Below, piece after piece: positions 41,875 through 53,640 of a stretch of 64,000 nt of DNA (position 1 is the first letter of the stretch; each line of letters begins with the position of its first letter). Location of the stretch: the NCBI RefSeq assembly GCF_019175285.1, contig NC_056525.1, positions 130,773,910-130,837,909 on the forward strand, read 5' to 3'. Under the pieces are notes generated by a model, which had not been told where the DNA came from, did not search any database, and worked only from the letters and a program-made list of their open reading frames with translations. The stretch comes from Sceloporus undulatus. Its lineage: Eukaryota > Chordata > Lepidosauria > Squamata > Phrynosomatidae. A program made the position numbers and the translations under genes.

Positions 41875-41911
41875 GCTCTCTCTCTCTCTCCGTGTGTGTG
41901 TGTGTGTGTGT
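41875..41911. repeat. (CT)n(GT)n microsatellite
   Basis: A run of CT units passes directly into GT units. It abuts the DIRS-like fragment. Confidence 0.9.
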
Positions 41912-41912
41912 C

Positions 41913-42920
41913 TTTGTGGTCTCTGTAAATCATACAAATGGGTTTCTTCTGCGCCTGCATAGTACAGCTCAGAACCTTCTGGAATCACTGGGCAAAGTTG
42001 ACTGCAACTTTTAGCAACTTTTTGGCGGTAGCTCTGCTCACCTCCTATAAATCCCCTAGCGTTCCCACTCTTCCCCAGTTCCTTTTTTCTGCTATGTTAG
42101 CAGCTCAAAAGAATTTTGCTACTCTTGGAATAGCTCATTTGGCTTTTTGGAATCGATTGTTTTCTGACTATTCTAATGGTTTTCAACTTTGTGATTGGCA
42201 TGCATCGGTTGGTTATTTGGCTTGTCCTTGGCTTCACTTCTGAATATTGATTTGGCTTTATTCGAAATGGCTTCTCGTTCGACTTTCAAACGGACTGAGA
42301 CCTGCGGTGGTAAGATGTCAGGAACAGGATCCCTACACCTCTTGGCTGCTCTGCCTGGGCGAAGGGCATAACGTGCAGTCGTACACCACCTGTAACTATG
42401 ACCCCAGGCTAGGAAGAACCAGGAGTCCTGCCTGAAGGCTGCCCTTTATGAGCAGGTCTTACGTCCGGAAAGTCAGACTGCCCATCCGGTTTCTGCTTCA
42501 GCTGCCCAAGGGTCTGCCCAGGCTGCTGAGGCTCAAGCCTCTTGGCCTCTGCCTCAGCTGCTCAGGGTTCTGGGTGTGATTTTGTTTCTGAGGGGGCATG
42601 TCCTAAACAAAAGGACCAGTAGAAAGACAAGTCCTCTAAAAAAGAGAAGCCTAAAACAGATAAAAGACCAGACAAGGGCTCGGGCTCGAGGTCCACATCT
42701 TAAAGGAGGCATTCTGATGAGGCAGAGGCTTCCCCTTCTAAGAGGGCCCATTCTGAACCTTCGGCTTCAGATGATGGTGCCAGGAAGGCCTGTTCTGAGC
42801 CCTCGGGCTCGAAGAGGGCTTCTTCGGTCCCGACTGAAACCGAGTGTGATCAGCCTCGACGATTTGCTACCACAGATACCAAGCGTGATCAGCCTCAACA
42901 CTCTGCTTCTACAACCTTGG
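41913..42920 (+). mobile_element. DIRS-like retroelement fossil, 5' part with gag
   Basis: It opens with TCTTTGTGGTCTCTGT, as does the fragment at 27070. Around 42320-42450 it encodes a gag-type segment (WLLCLGEGHNVQSYTTC) and then a charged, Ser-rich region. It is a broken fragment; pol is not here but a pol-bearing piece lies at 44.2-46.3 kb. Confidence 0.5.
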
Positions 42921-43242
42921 TCCAATGTTCCACTTGTGGTCTACTAGGACTCCTAGATCCCTTTCATATGTAGTCTTGTTCCACCAAGTGTTCCCCATCC
43001 TATATCTATGCATTTCATTTTTTCTTTTTTCTTTTTTCTTTTTTTTTTTTTCTTTTTTGCCCCAAGTGCAGTACGTTACATTTCTCTGTGTTGAAATTCA
43101 TTTTGTTAGCTTTGGCCCAGCTTTCTAATCTATTAAGGTCATTGTGATCCTGTCTTCTGGAGTATTAGTTATTCTTCCTAATTTGTTGTCATCTGCAAAT
43201 TTGATAAACATGTCCGCTATTCTTTCATTTAAGTCATTGATG
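42921..43242 (-). mobile_element. CR1 ORF2 fragment, left of a SINE insertion
   Basis: Complement words of the CR1 reverse-transcriptase region: TTAGCTTTGGCCCAGCTTTC, CTAATCTATTAAGGTCATTG, TGTCATCTGCAAATTTGATA. A T-rich run lies at 43018-43055. The copy resumes at 43680. Confidence 0.85.
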
Positions 43243-43679
43243 AGCCCTGGTGGCGCAGTGGTTAAATGCCTGTACTGCAACCACTCACTCAAAACCATAA
43301 GGTTGTGAGTTCAAGACCAGCAAAAGGGCTCAAGCTTGACTCAAGCGTGCATCCTTCCAAGGTCGCTAAAATGAGTACCCAGATTGTTGGGGGCAAATTA
43401 GCTTACAGTTGTAAACCGCTTAGACACTGTTTAGGCAAATCTTTTAGAGACCGAGTGCCCAAGCTGTAACCCAAAACCCACTTATTTATCACAAAGTGCT
43501 GTGCTCCTCTGGCTTTCTAGTAATGAGCTCTGACAAACTCTGTGCTGCGGTGATGGCACATGTGCCCACAAAGAAGGCTCTGAGTGCCACCTCTGGCACA
43601 CATGCCATAGGTTCGCCACCACTGGCTTAGGCGGTATGAAGCGGTATATAAATGAAGCTTGTTTGTTTGTTTGTTTGCT
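43243..43679 (+). mobile_element. tRNA SINE inserted in CR1, itself split by a hAT MITE
   Basis: It starts AGCCCTGGTGGCGCAGTGGT, continues with CACAAGGTTGTGAGTTC-like B-box (GAGTTCAAGACC), GTCGCTAAAATGAGTACCC and GTAAACCGCTTAGA, then after the MITE GAAGCGGTATATAAATGAAG and a GTTT-repeat tail. It interrupts the CR1 reading AAGTCATTGAT/AAAGATGTTGAA. Confidence 0.85.
43426..43624. mobile_element. hAT-like MITE nested in the SINE
   Basis: The right end CCATAGGTTCGCCACCACTG matches a dispersed hAT MITE end. Flanks GCTTAGAC (43418-43425) and GCTTAGGC (43625-43632) form an 8-base duplication with one mismatch. Inside is AGAGACCGAGTGCCCAAGC. Confidence 0.8.
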
Positions 43680-44190
43680 AAAGATGTTGAATAGCACTGT
43701 GGCATCCTACTTGTCACTTCTCTCCAGGATGAAGAGGAGCCATAGCTGAGCACCGTTTGAGTTCAGACGGTCAACCAATTACAAATCCATTTAAAAACTG
43801 CATTGTCTAACCCACATATCACTAGCTTGTTCGCGAGAATGTCATGGGGGACCTTGTCAAAGGCCTTACTGAAATCAAGATATGCAATATCCATAGCATT
43901 CCCTTCATCTACGAAGCTGGTAATTTTATCAAAAAAAAAAAAAAAGAGAGAGAGAGAGAAAGAGAAATTAGATTAGCTTGGCATGACTTGTTTTTCAGAA
44001 ACCCACGTTGACTTTTTGTGATTATGGCATTTGCTTCTAAATGTTCACATACTCTGTTTAATGATCTGCGCTAGAATCATTCCTGGTATTGATGTCAGAC
44101 TAACTGGACGATAATTGTTGGGATTCTCTTTTTTCTCCTTTTTGAAGACTGGAACAACATTTGCCCTCCTCCAGTACAACAGCAGCAGCA
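43680..44190 (-). mobile_element. CR1 ORF2 fragment, right of the SINE
   Basis: The minus strand encodes RRANVVPVFKKEKKENPNNY and RPVSLTSIPGMILAQIIKQ, the conserved start of the CR1 reverse transcriptase. A GA-rich run is at 43930-43965. Confidence 0.9.
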
Positions 44191-46335
44191 GCAAGCATTT
44201 GGAGGCCAGCTCCAAGGACTGGGACCGAACAGCACCATGTGTGTAGGATCGGGCCAAAGGTCAGAAAGGGCCCACTTCTGTCACCTGAGTTTGGGATTGT
44301 GCAGAGGGCCAGAGCAGGGCTGCAACCAGGGGATCAGGCCGTGATCCACGAGCAGAGGCAAGGTGGGGGGGGAGACCAGCATCCTCGGGTCCACAGCCCT
44401 TTAAGGCGGCTGTGATGTAGGGGCCAATTTGCAATACCCTCACTGCCCCCCCCCCAGCATCTACGGTTTTAGGCCTTTCTGGCCTACCTGCGCTTCCTGC
44501 CAGCATGTTCCCAAAACAGGGCATGGGGGAACCTTCTAGGCCAACAACTCGAGGCCAGTCAGGGCAGCCCAGGAAATCCTGGGCTGACCTAGACCCAGGG
44601 AGGGGCCACAAACCATCCACTGCAGCAAGTCCGCCCAAGCTGGAGTCTCCAAACTGGCAACTACCAGTCAGAGAGGATTTATGAGTTGGATTAACGCACA
44701 CTCTCTCTGACCTAGTTCAACAAGTGGGGCTCCTGGGAGCTCTGCCCAACCCCAGTGGGAGCTCTGAGAGCCAAGAAGGAGTGACCACAGGAGTCCATCG
44801 GTGGAGTCATTTCACGTCTGTTTCCAGCAGTAGCAGCACACCCATCTGCAGTTCGACAAGCAGTTCAACATCCAGTGATTCCTCCTCTGCCGACAGGCGT
44901 GAGAAAAGGAAAAGGAAGAACTGTGGCAGGAAGAACAAGAGGAAGTCCTGGGACAGAAGGGAAGGGGATGGTGACTCCTCCAATCTTGAGCCTGGGAGAG
45001 AGGATTACAGGAGGGAGGTTGCTGTCACCCCTGGCCTCCCGTCATGAGCCATCAGGCAGAGGTCCCAGCGTTCGGGACTTACGGGTGTGTGGGAGGAGCA
45101 GGAAGTTTCAGCCTTCACCCATTTCAAAGACAACGAGAACCCCGCTGGGCTTTCATCTTCCTAAGAAAACCAGAGACAAGATCCTCTGGGGGGTACTAGG
45201 TTGATGTGTTCAACTTGCTTAAGCCTTGGGCTGTGTTCCCAAGTCCAAGAGGAAGGGGAGGCAGGAATCAAAGGTCAGTCCTGTCAATTGTTCCTTCTCC
45301 AACTGGCTAGCTGGGTATTCCATTTTCATGGGGGCAGTGCAAATCACTTATCCCAAATGTGTGCTACGAATTCAACGTGGGAAAGTGTGTCCGTGCCCAG
45401 TGCAAGTTTGACCACTGCTGTGAGAACTGCCTTGATCCACATGCCAAGCTAGCTGGCACTTGCCCTACTGTTGCCCAGCAGTCCTTTTGGTCAGGACACC
45501 CCAGCCCAGCAAGTTCTGGGAAAAAGGAGGGAGCCCCTGGCTCCAGTACCGGGGGATGGGGGATCCCAAGTTAGTCTACACAGGCTGCCCATCCCATTTT
45601 TGCCCTCGCCTTCACCACTGTATGCCCATTGGCATTACATCCCTCCTCCGCACATACCCTGACAAGCAGGCAGCCCTCTTCTTAGAAGAGGGGTTCTCAT
45701 ATGGTTTCCCCATTTCATTCTGGGGCCCAGGTTGCTTCTGATGCTCACAACCTCAAGTCCACCCATGACTTGCCCCTAGTCTTCAAGGAAAATATTCAAA
45801 AAGAAAGGAAGGCAAGCTGGGTCGCCAGACCTTTCCCTGTACCCCCTATTTACAACCTCTGGGTTTCCCCCCTTGGAGTGGTTCCCAAGAAGGCAACAGG
45901 TGAGTAACACATCATCCACCACTTGTCCTAGCCTCATTGTGCCTCTGTCACTGACTCCATCTCTCCTGTTCTGTGTTCTGTCCAGTTCTCTTCCTTTTAC
46001 CAGGCAATCCGACTTGTTCAGGCCTGTGGCCTGGGAGCCCATATGTCCAAATGTGACATCGAGTTGGCATTCTGACTGTTGCCTGTCCACCCAAATGACT
46101 TTGCCTTCTTGGATTCAAATTCAAATTCAAATTTGACAAAGCTATGCCTATGGGTTGCTCTGTCAGCTGTGTGGCCTTCAAGAACTTCAGCACCTTCTTG
46201 GACTAGGAGGTAAAAAGCCATGCAGGGATCCTGCGAGTCACCCACTATTTTGATGACTTCCTGTTCATCAGGAAGGCAGGGGATTGGGGTTTCCCCCCTC
46301 CTGCCCTTCAAAGGCACATTTCTGCTACTCTGCTT
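44191..46335 (+). mobile_element. DIRS-like retroelement fossil with gag and reverse-transcriptase parts
   Basis: Order of parts: a Ser-rich and basic segment (44800-45050), a CYEFNVGKCVRAQCKFDHC zinc-binding segment near 45360 with CENCLDPHA after it, then reverse-transcriptase motifs LWVSPLGVVPKKATGE near 45860, HMSKCDIELAF-type words near 46040, and HYFDDFLF near 46245. The spacing and the SPLGVVPKK motif are those of DIRS-type elements. The copy has several breaks and no visible tyrosine-recombinase part. Reported as an old fossil. Confidence 0.65.
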
Positions 46336-46589
46336 ATTTAAAGCTAGACCCTAACAGGCTTGGCTTTGACATTTTTTATATTTAATTTTTTTTCCTTATA
46401 AAAGGCTGAATCCTTGGGAAACTTAAATTACTCTACAGACACAAAGGCAAAATCTCATCAGAACAACATGATTTCATCACCAGCATTCACAGCCTATATG
46501 ATGAAAATCATATTTCACCAGCATGATGACTAAAGTATTCACTCAATGAGACAATTTTCATCACTTGGAAGAAGCAAAAGGTGTCGTAT

Positions 46590-47159
46590 TGTTGATATTT
46601 TGGGTGATGAACCTTGCCCATGGTCCCGGTCTGGTGCCAAATGGATGAAGATGCCGGCTATCTCTCCAACTCAGGATCAGAACAAAACTCCAAAACAGGC
46701 TTTCAGCTTGCTGGAACAATGCCTGGAGAAACAGCTGCTAAATCAAAGAATCACTCTCCAGCAAGTTCACTCCTTAGAGGGCTTTATTACTTTGTTTCAG
46801 ATAAACACGAGCTAGTCATTACTATACAAAAACTCTTACTGTCACACCACACTATCTCAAACTCCCAGACTCCCAAACTCCCACAGTTCACCAGAACAGC
46901 ATTTTCTTTATATACAATATTACCATGAGGCGACCACTTAGTCCAGCCTCTTCAGACAAGTTGCTATGCATCACAGACAAGTTGCTGTGCATCATGGACA
47001 CCAATCCATCTTGAGACTGAAGACATAGCATGATTACATTTAGTCCTGTTCAGTTGACCTTAAACATCCGGCTGCTGCTCTAGACTCCAGTTGTAGCCAA
47101 TTTAGGCTTCTGCAGCCATTGCCACATCTGAACATTTTTACCTTCAATATACATTAACA
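46590..47159 (-). mobile_element. Solo LTR fossil, family A copy 2
   Basis: It aligns with the LTR at 33850-34588: TGTTGATATTTTGGGTGATG at its start, AGGGCTTTATTACTTTGTTT in the middle, and CCACATCTGAACATTTTT before ATTAACA at its end. Flanks CGTAT and CATAT suggest a 5-base target duplication with one change. Same orientation as copy 1 and no nested MITE. Confidence 0.7.
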
Positions 47160-47169
47160 CATATATGGT

Positions 47170-47405
47170 AAACGCAATGGATCATTGTTATCCGCTTGGG
47201 TTTGGTTCCAGGATCAACCCCATGGATACCAAAATTCATGGATACTCAGCTTCTATTTTGTACAGAGGTGTAGTAATATGATGTCCTTTATATAAAATGG
47301 CAAAAATCAAGGTTTGCTATTGAGGGATAGGGTTAAAAAATATTTTCAAACTGTGATGGTTGAATCCGTTAATGCAAAATCTGTGGATATGGAAGGCCAA
47401 CTGCA
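47170..47405. mobile_element. Tigger-like element remnant
   Basis: GGTTCCAGGATCAACCCCAT and GATACCAAAATTCATGGATA on one side, and GTTGAATCCGTTAATGC plus GTGGATATGGAAGGCCAACT at the other, are the paired ends of a Tigger-type MITE. Confidence 0.6.
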
Positions 47406-48309
47406 GGATGCAAATCAATAATATGTGCAACTTAAGCCTGGTCTGTCATGGGTGTGATCTTGTTCTTGCTACTAAGCAGTTCTAAACACTTTTTTGGTTT
47501 AAAGCAAGGCATCATTCACTATTTACCAGTACAGTGGGAACGCCACATTTGCTGAGGTTAAGGGCACAGGACCCCCATGAAAGTGGAAAAACAACAAAAT
47601 ACAAAACATTGGTTTTTTTAAACTTGAGAGAATACTTCTCTAGTAATCTCTAGGTCCTCCAGCACATGACTGTGGTCAACATCCGCCATAAATTGACCAT
47701 AGAATTGCACTGGAAGTCATACAAATGCCTAGAGAAGTGGGGTTTTTTAGGAACTTCTACATCTTCCAGCCCAATTATTGGTGGATGTTGATCACAGAGT
47801 CAAGCTGGGAGACCTAGAGATTCCTAGAGATTCCTAGAGAGAACATATTAATAAAATCTGAATAATCAAATCCAGAAAAGTCAAAGCTACAAACATGGAG
47901 AGCTGAATGTATACAAATCCTCCATCTCCTGGCACTAATGTATAAGAGTGCACCTTCACTTCTTGCTTTCCTCTTCTGTTTGAGATCAACATTTTATTAT
48001 TTCTCTGTGTTTAAATTATATGTATCTCTTCTTTCAGTACAAGTAATTACAAAACAGCCTGTAAAACTGCCAATAAATAACTCATATAGCTCAAACATTT
48101 TAGTGTTTGGAAATTGTGGTCAAAATCTGTGCAGTTACTTTAATATCTTTCCTTTCCTATCAAAGATCTCAGCAATTGGCTAGATAGCATTATTTCTGTT
48201 CTAGTAAATCTCATTTTGAGGGGGGGAAAACCTGCTGTATTTGCAATTTCAGGTGTGTGTGTGTTTCCTTCCCTCCCCCAGGTTCAAAAGTGAGCTAGCT
48301 TTATGCTAA

Positions 48310-48440
48310 CTCTGAAACTGGAGTCAGCAACACACGATAATCCAATGTTAGACTGCAATTCCCATGATCCCTAACCAATAGTTAAACTCTGGATAATGGG
48401 ATTTGCAATCCAGCAACACCTACATGGGCCACTATTTGGG
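48310..48440. mobile_element. hAT-type MITE remnant
   Basis: Paired words ACTGCAATTCCCATGATCCC and ATAATGGGATTTGCAATCC are inverted, as in other short hAT-derived repeats. The ends are degraded. Confidence 0.4.
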
Positions 48441-49254
48441 GTGGACTGTGGAACTATACATACATACTGCTTTTAAAATGTCTTTCCAAGCTCTGAAAAA
48501 TCCGTTTCATGAAGTAAAATGGGATATGATTTCAGGCAAGTATGTGTAGCATAACAGCCCCAGTGTTCTAAACAGGAGGCAGAAGGAGGAAAAGGCTGGT
48601 GCATTCCCTCAAGTGTAATCTGGTAAACAGAGGTGACCTTACAGTTTGGCTATATGGACAGTTCAATATTTTGTGTTTGTGTGTCTATAAATGAATAACC
48701 AACCATCCATTCTATTTGTAAAATGAGAATAAACCTGTCAAGTAGGGTTGTTGTGAAATACAAAAATTATGCAGGACTTTGAAAGGCTCAAGTGCAAAAT
48801 AGACATTAAATGATAGGAGGTTGATGACTGTGTCTGAATGAAGAAGCCCAGTCTGGGCATTTTTGCAGAGTCTGATTTGGGGCTAACAGTTCTCTCTGCA
48901 CTTCCTCTCCTCATTTCTGTATGCACATGGAAGCAGACTGTTGCCATGGTGATGACTGGATCACCACAAATTTGGTGAGGCCATTTATAAATGACTAATT
49001 GTTCTACATTTTAAACAGCAGGCAAAATGCCCAAGAAGCCCAAAATAGACCATTATGTCCAACAAATAAAAAGCAGATGGATTTCTTAAAAACTCATCCC
49101 ACATACATTTCTTTATTGAAGATGAATTTCTTTTGTATCTGCTCACTGGCAGTGGGTGGGAGAAGCATGTTGTACTGTTTCTAGTAGAAAAAGCAACCTT
49201 TTCCTTGCTGTCTGCCAAGAACTGACACCTGTTCAGTGCCCAGAAGTTCAGCTA

Positions 49255-49276
49255 TTTGGGGGGGGGGGGGGGGGGG
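49255..49276. repeat. Long G homopolymer
   Basis: A run of about 20 G, one of several in the window (275, 4560, 16467, 16960, 41458). The length is unreliable in any assembly. Confidence 0.9.
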
Positions 49277-49311
49277 TAATGGAATGAGGACATTGTAGCT
49301 CAAAATAAAAA

Positions 49312-49824
49312 TTCATAGAATTGGAAGAGATCTCATGGACCATCCAGTCCAACCGCCTGCCATGCAGGAAATCATAATCAAAGCATCCCTGACAGATGGC
49401 CATCCAGTCTTTGTTTAAAGACCTCCAAGTAGGGAGACTCTACCACTCTCCAAGGGAGTGTGTTCCACTGTCAAACAGCCCTTACTGTCAAGAAATTCCC
49501 CCTAATGTTGAGGTGAAATCTCTTTTCCTGTACTTTGCATCCAATTGTTCTGGGTCCTATTCTCTGGAACAGTCGAAAACAAGCTTGCTCCATCCTCAGT
49601 GTGACACACCTTCAAATACTTAAACAGGGCTATCATATCACCTCTTAACTATCTCTTCTCTAAGTTGAATATACCCAGCTTTCTCCTCATAAGGTATGCT
49701 TTCCAGTTTGGTTCCCCTCCTTTGGACACGCTCCAGTTTCTCAACAACCTTTTTGAATTGTGGTGACCAGAACTGGACACAGTATTCCAGGTGATGCCTG
49801 ACCAAAGCAGAATAGAGTGGTACT
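49312..49824 (-). mobile_element. CR1 3' end, antisense, split by a hAT-like element
   Basis: It begins ATTCATAGAATTGGAAGAGA and runs through the CR1 C-terminal region to AAAGCAGAATAGAGTGGTAC. It resumes at 51220 with AGTACTTCCCTCAGTCTAGA. Confidence 0.9.
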
Positions 49825-49983
49825 CAGGGCCAGCCCATCCATATAGGCCAGCTAGGCAGTTGCCTAGGGGTGGCAAACAGTAGGGGGCGCTGGCGCAGAG
49901 AGAGAGAGGGAGAGGGAGAGGGAGAGAGCGCCCGGAGCAGAGGACGAGGCGAGCGGAGCAGCAGCCCTTTCCTCTCTGTTTAC

Positions 49984-50017
<34 letters not shown>

Positions 50018-50382
50018 CCCCTTCCCTTCCCTTTTTCCTCTTGCTCACTCTTTCCATGGCTGAGGAGGAGGGTAAGTCTCTTGGGGGGAGGAGGGGGGAC
50101 CCCAGAGGAGGCGCCTGTGGCAACGCAACGGGTGGGCAGCCCTTTCCTCTCTCTTCTCCTCCCTTTCTCCTCTTTTCCCTTCCTTCCTGCCTTGGTCCAG
50201 GGCTGCCTACCCACTGCCCACCGCGTTGCCACAGGTGCCTCCTCTGGGGTCGCCCTCCCCTCCCCCAAGAGACTTACCCGCTTCCTCAGCCATGGAAGGA
50301 GCGAGCAAGAGGGTGTCTGAGCATGTGGAGAACGGCAGGTGGGCAGCCCTGGACCAAGGCAGGCAGGCAGGCAGGCAGGCAG

Positions 50383-50600
50383 GGAGGGAGGGAGGGAGGG
50401 AGGGAGGTGAAGGAGGGAGGGAGAACTAGAGAATGAAGGAGGAGAGGAAGGAAAGGAAGGGAAGAGGAAGAGAGAGAGAGAAAGGAAGGAAGGAAGGAAG
50501 GAAGGAAGGAAGAAGGGAAGGGAAGAAGGTGGAGGAAAGAAAAAGGCAAGGTGAAAGAGAAAAAAGAGAGAAGGAGAAAGGGAGGAAAGGAAATCCCTGA
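50383..50600 (+). repeat. Polypurine tract
   Basis: About 200 bases of almost pure purine with GGGA, GGAA and GAAA units; the long frames on either strand here are low-complexity artefacts. Confidence 0.85.
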
Positions 50601-50957
50601 GAGGCTGAGAGAATGTGACTTGCCCAAGGTCACCCAGTGGGTTTCCTTGGCAAAGCTGGGATTTGAACCCTGGTCTCCCATTGTCCATACTCAGACCACT
50701 ACACCATGCTGGACCCTCCATCCAGTGCACTTAAAGGTACAGTACTCAGTTATTCTTTGTTGTTGTGTACCTTCAAGTTATTTTCCACCTTATGGAAACC
50801 AATCCTGGGGTTTGCTTGGCAAGATTTGTTCAGAGGAGGTTTGCCGTGGCCTTCCCCTGAGGAGGCTGAAAGAGTGTGACTCGCTTGAGGTCACCCAACA
50901 TGAAAGGAATCAAATCCTGGCTTCCAGAGTCCTGGTCCAACGCACAAACCACACAAA
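50598..50957 (-). mobile_element. Two antisense tRNA-SINE copies
   Basis: 50598-50712 carries the complement of GGTTCAAATCC and GGGAGACCAGG near 50660. 50755-50957 holds a second, more decayed copy with CTTCAAGTTATTTTCCACC at its tail side and GGTCACCCAACATGAAAGG. Confidence 0.65.
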
Positions 50958-51299
50958 GCTACATCCCAACCTTCTATCCAGGAAGAATGTCAAAATTTTG
51001 AGCATGACTGAGGAATATCAATTTATATTGTTTTTTATTAATGTTTTTGGCTTTTAGTTGGTCGTGTCCTCCATTTTTTGAACATCCTACAATATGTCCT
51101 ACATTTTGTCCTACATCATGTCCTACATTTTTCCTACACTCTGAGGGGCTATGGGGGGGGCGCCAAAATATTTTTTTGCTTAGGGTGGCCAAATATCTAG
51201 AGCCAGCCCTGGTGGCACTAGTACTTCCCTCAGTCTAGACTCCTGGCAGGATGGTGGGGGTGGGAGAGCCCAGGAAGGGACGAGTGACTGCCTGGTTCA

Positions 51300-51752
51300 C
51301 AAAAAGCTATGGCTTGTACTTAGAGGAATGGGAGTGCCTCAACACCTGATTGTCTTGATGCGTATCCTATACTTAAGAGGATGTTGTTAAAACAGAATAT
51401 GGAGAAACAGAATGGTTTCCAGTTAGCAAGGGTTTGAGCAAGAGTGCTTCCTACCACCCTATTTATTCAGACTGTATGCAGAAAGTATTGTACACATGGC
51501 AGGGTTAGACTCAGAAGCAGGAAGAGTGAAAATCAGAGAAGGGACATTAGCAGTCTAAGATATGCAGATGACACAGTACTACTAGCAGAAACCAACAAAG
51601 ACCTGGAGCAATTGCTGAAGATGGTTAAGGAGGAAAGTGTCAAGGTTGGATTAATGCTGAACATTAAGAAAACAAAAATAATGACCATGAAAGATCTACA
51701 AGAATTCATCATAGATAATGAGAACATTGAAATAGTCAAAGAGTTCCCATAC
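51300..51752 (+). mobile_element. BovB/RTE LINE ORF2 fragment, left of a solo LTR
   Basis: Reverse-transcriptase region: ISSLRYADDTVLLAETNKDL (catalytic YADD) and GLMLNIKKTKIMT, ending NIEIVKEFPY. The frame resumes exactly at 52201 with LGSNIDQN. The rest of the ORF is decayed. Confidence 0.88.
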
Positions 51753-52195
51753 TGTTAGAATCCTGATGTATTCTCTCAGATGTATTGTAACTGTGGATGC
51801 TGGGGGGATGGGTTGTGCTTTGGCTAGGCTTTAGAGATAGTGATATGTAGTGCTAGGCTGGACCAGGTGTGGGCTATCTGGTGTCCTTGAGGGTCTGGCT
51901 CGCAGAGGCTGGGAATGTAGTTTCGTTTCTGTGAGAAGAGCAGCTCAGGGAAAAGGAATGGAGCATGGGAACTAGTGAAGGGAAGGAGGGGTCCTGTTGT
52001 GCAGGCTTTTGCTAGGGGTGGAGCAGTTTGGTTCAGGGGGGAATTTATGCATTGGTTTGGCTGGGAGGGATCAGTCTCAGCTAAGAAGCTGAGTGATGTG
52101 GAATGGTTGATTCTGGAACTATCAATAAAGTGCTGTTGATTAATCAATCAAGCTGACTGGTTGATTGTCCAGGATTCTGGTCTTGCACTCTGACA
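51753..52195 (+). mobile_element. Solo LTR fossil (443 bases) in BovB
   Basis: It runs TGTTAGAATCC...CTCTGACA, flanked on both sides by CATAC (51748-51752 and 52196-52200), a perfect 5-base duplication. An AATAAA near 52127 suits an LTR. No internal part remains. A perfect target duplication suggests a fairly recent insertion. Confidence 0.88.
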
Positions 52196-52735
52196 CATAC
52201 CTTGGATCAAATATTGACCAGAACAAAGACTGCAGCCAAAAAATCAGAAAAAGACTAGGACTGGGATGGGCAGCTATGAAAGAACTGAAAAAGAACTTTG
52301 AATGCTAAAGTGAGGATAGTTCAAGCCATTATATTCCCCATCACCATGTACATATGTGAGAGTTGGACAGCGAAAAAAGCCAATAGAAAAAAAATCAACT
52401 CATTTGAGATGTAGGGCTGGAGGAAAATGCTATGGGTATCATGAACAGCCAAGAAGACAAACAAATGGGTTCTAGAACAAATCAAGCCCGAACTCCATGG
52501 AAGCCAGGATGACAAAACTGAGGCTGTCTTACTTTGGCCACATCAGAGAAGGCATGAGTCATTAAAAAAGACAATGGGATTGGAAAAGAAAGAGGGATGT
52601 AGAAAGAGAGGAAGACCACATGTCCGGGAGGCCTGCAGGGCCTGAACAGAGTGGTGGAAAACAAGGAATCTTCAAGATGTCTCATCCACAGGGTGACCCT
52701 GAGCCAAGGTTGACTCAAGGGCACTTAACAACAAT
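52196..52735 (+). mobile_element. BovB/RTE LINE 3' part
   Basis: It reads YLGSNIDQNKDCSQKIRKRL, TMYICESWT-like words and LRLSYFGHI, then the 3' end with GCCAAGGTTGACTC and AACAACAATGA. It has several frame breaks. Confidence 0.85.
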
Positions 52736-53524
52736 GAATGGATACAGATCTTATTACCCAAAATGCTAGGATCCTGTGAAGGCACCCACAAATTAATATG
52801 ATTTAAGGGTAGTTTTACTAGCTCAAGTAAAATAATATTTTGGCTGGGGCATCATCAGCCCTAGGACCAACCCTCTTTATAACAGTCCCAAATCACACAG
52901 AACTCCAGAGGCAAATCCAAATATCTTTCTGTATTTTTATTAATGAAATAACCAACACACATTCACAACACACACACTTGTGCACACACACAAGAACTAA
53001 GACGCAAAGGTGGGAGAAGTGGAATAGTGGAGGCTTTGCTAATGGTGATACACAGGACAGGGATGTTCTGGCAAGGAATGCAAATCCCTTTGTCTGAGGT
53101 ATTCACACCAATGACCTGAACATTTATTGAGACTCCTGACCATTTTTTTTCTTCCTAGGAAACCATTTAGTAAGAATCTAATCCTCTCATTCCTTCATTT
53201 CTGCCCCAAAGACAAGGTTTTTGGTATAAATATTAGTGCTTAAACAACAGTTTCTTGGTCCAGTTTACAAGCAGACAGACACTCTGCCAGTTTGACTAGA
53301 CCAGATTCCGCAATACACCTTCCACCCCACTTGCCTTGGTGGCTGTTGAGCCTTCTCTGTTCTGAACTCCCATTGATTTGAACCATGATCCACAATGGTG
53401 CACTCAAACCTCCAATTCTGTTTGCCACACGACCCACAGTAACCACCCATCGTCAGTCTGTCTCTAGTCTGAGAGGAGTGAGAATCTGGAAACTAGTTTT
53501 GTGAGATGTTTAACCTTTTCTGTC

Positions 53525-53640
53525 AAAGAGCTCTGATGCTACAATAAACTACAATTCCCAGAATTCCCTAGCACTGAGCCAGGACAGTTAATGTAGTGTC
53601 AGACTGGATTATTCCTGCAGTGTGTTTTGGACCTTTGTGG
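53525..53640. mobile_element. Half-copy of the 13381-type palindromic MITE
   Basis: CTACAATTCCCAGAATTCCC, TAGCACTGAGCCAGGACAGT and a TGGATTATTCCTGCAGTGTG end match one arm of the family. Confidence 0.5.

Larger units (their letters stand above)
49825..51211. mobile_element. hAT-like non-autonomous element (1.39 kb) with polypurine tract
   Basis: The ends CAGGGCCAGCC and GAGCCAGCCCTG are inverted and flanked by GTGGTACT (49817-49824) and GTGGCACT (51212-51219). The inside has CT/GA-rich runs (49896-50020, 50383-50600), two inverted blocks (GGCGCCTGTGGCAACGC-like at 50110 and its complement at 50223), and an antisense tRNA SINE at 50598-50712 with another at 50755-50957. No transposase was found. 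Confidence 0.7.

Noticed and set aside
44724-45047. Ser-rich and basic frame as a host gene
   Set aside because: It lies in line with the zinc-binding and reverse-transcriptase parts of a DIRS-like fossil.
49864-50730. Long open frames on both strands in the CT/GA-rich region
   Set aside because: They are runs of Ser/Leu/Pro or Arg/Glu/Gly made by low-complexity purine or pyrimidine tracts inside a transposon.
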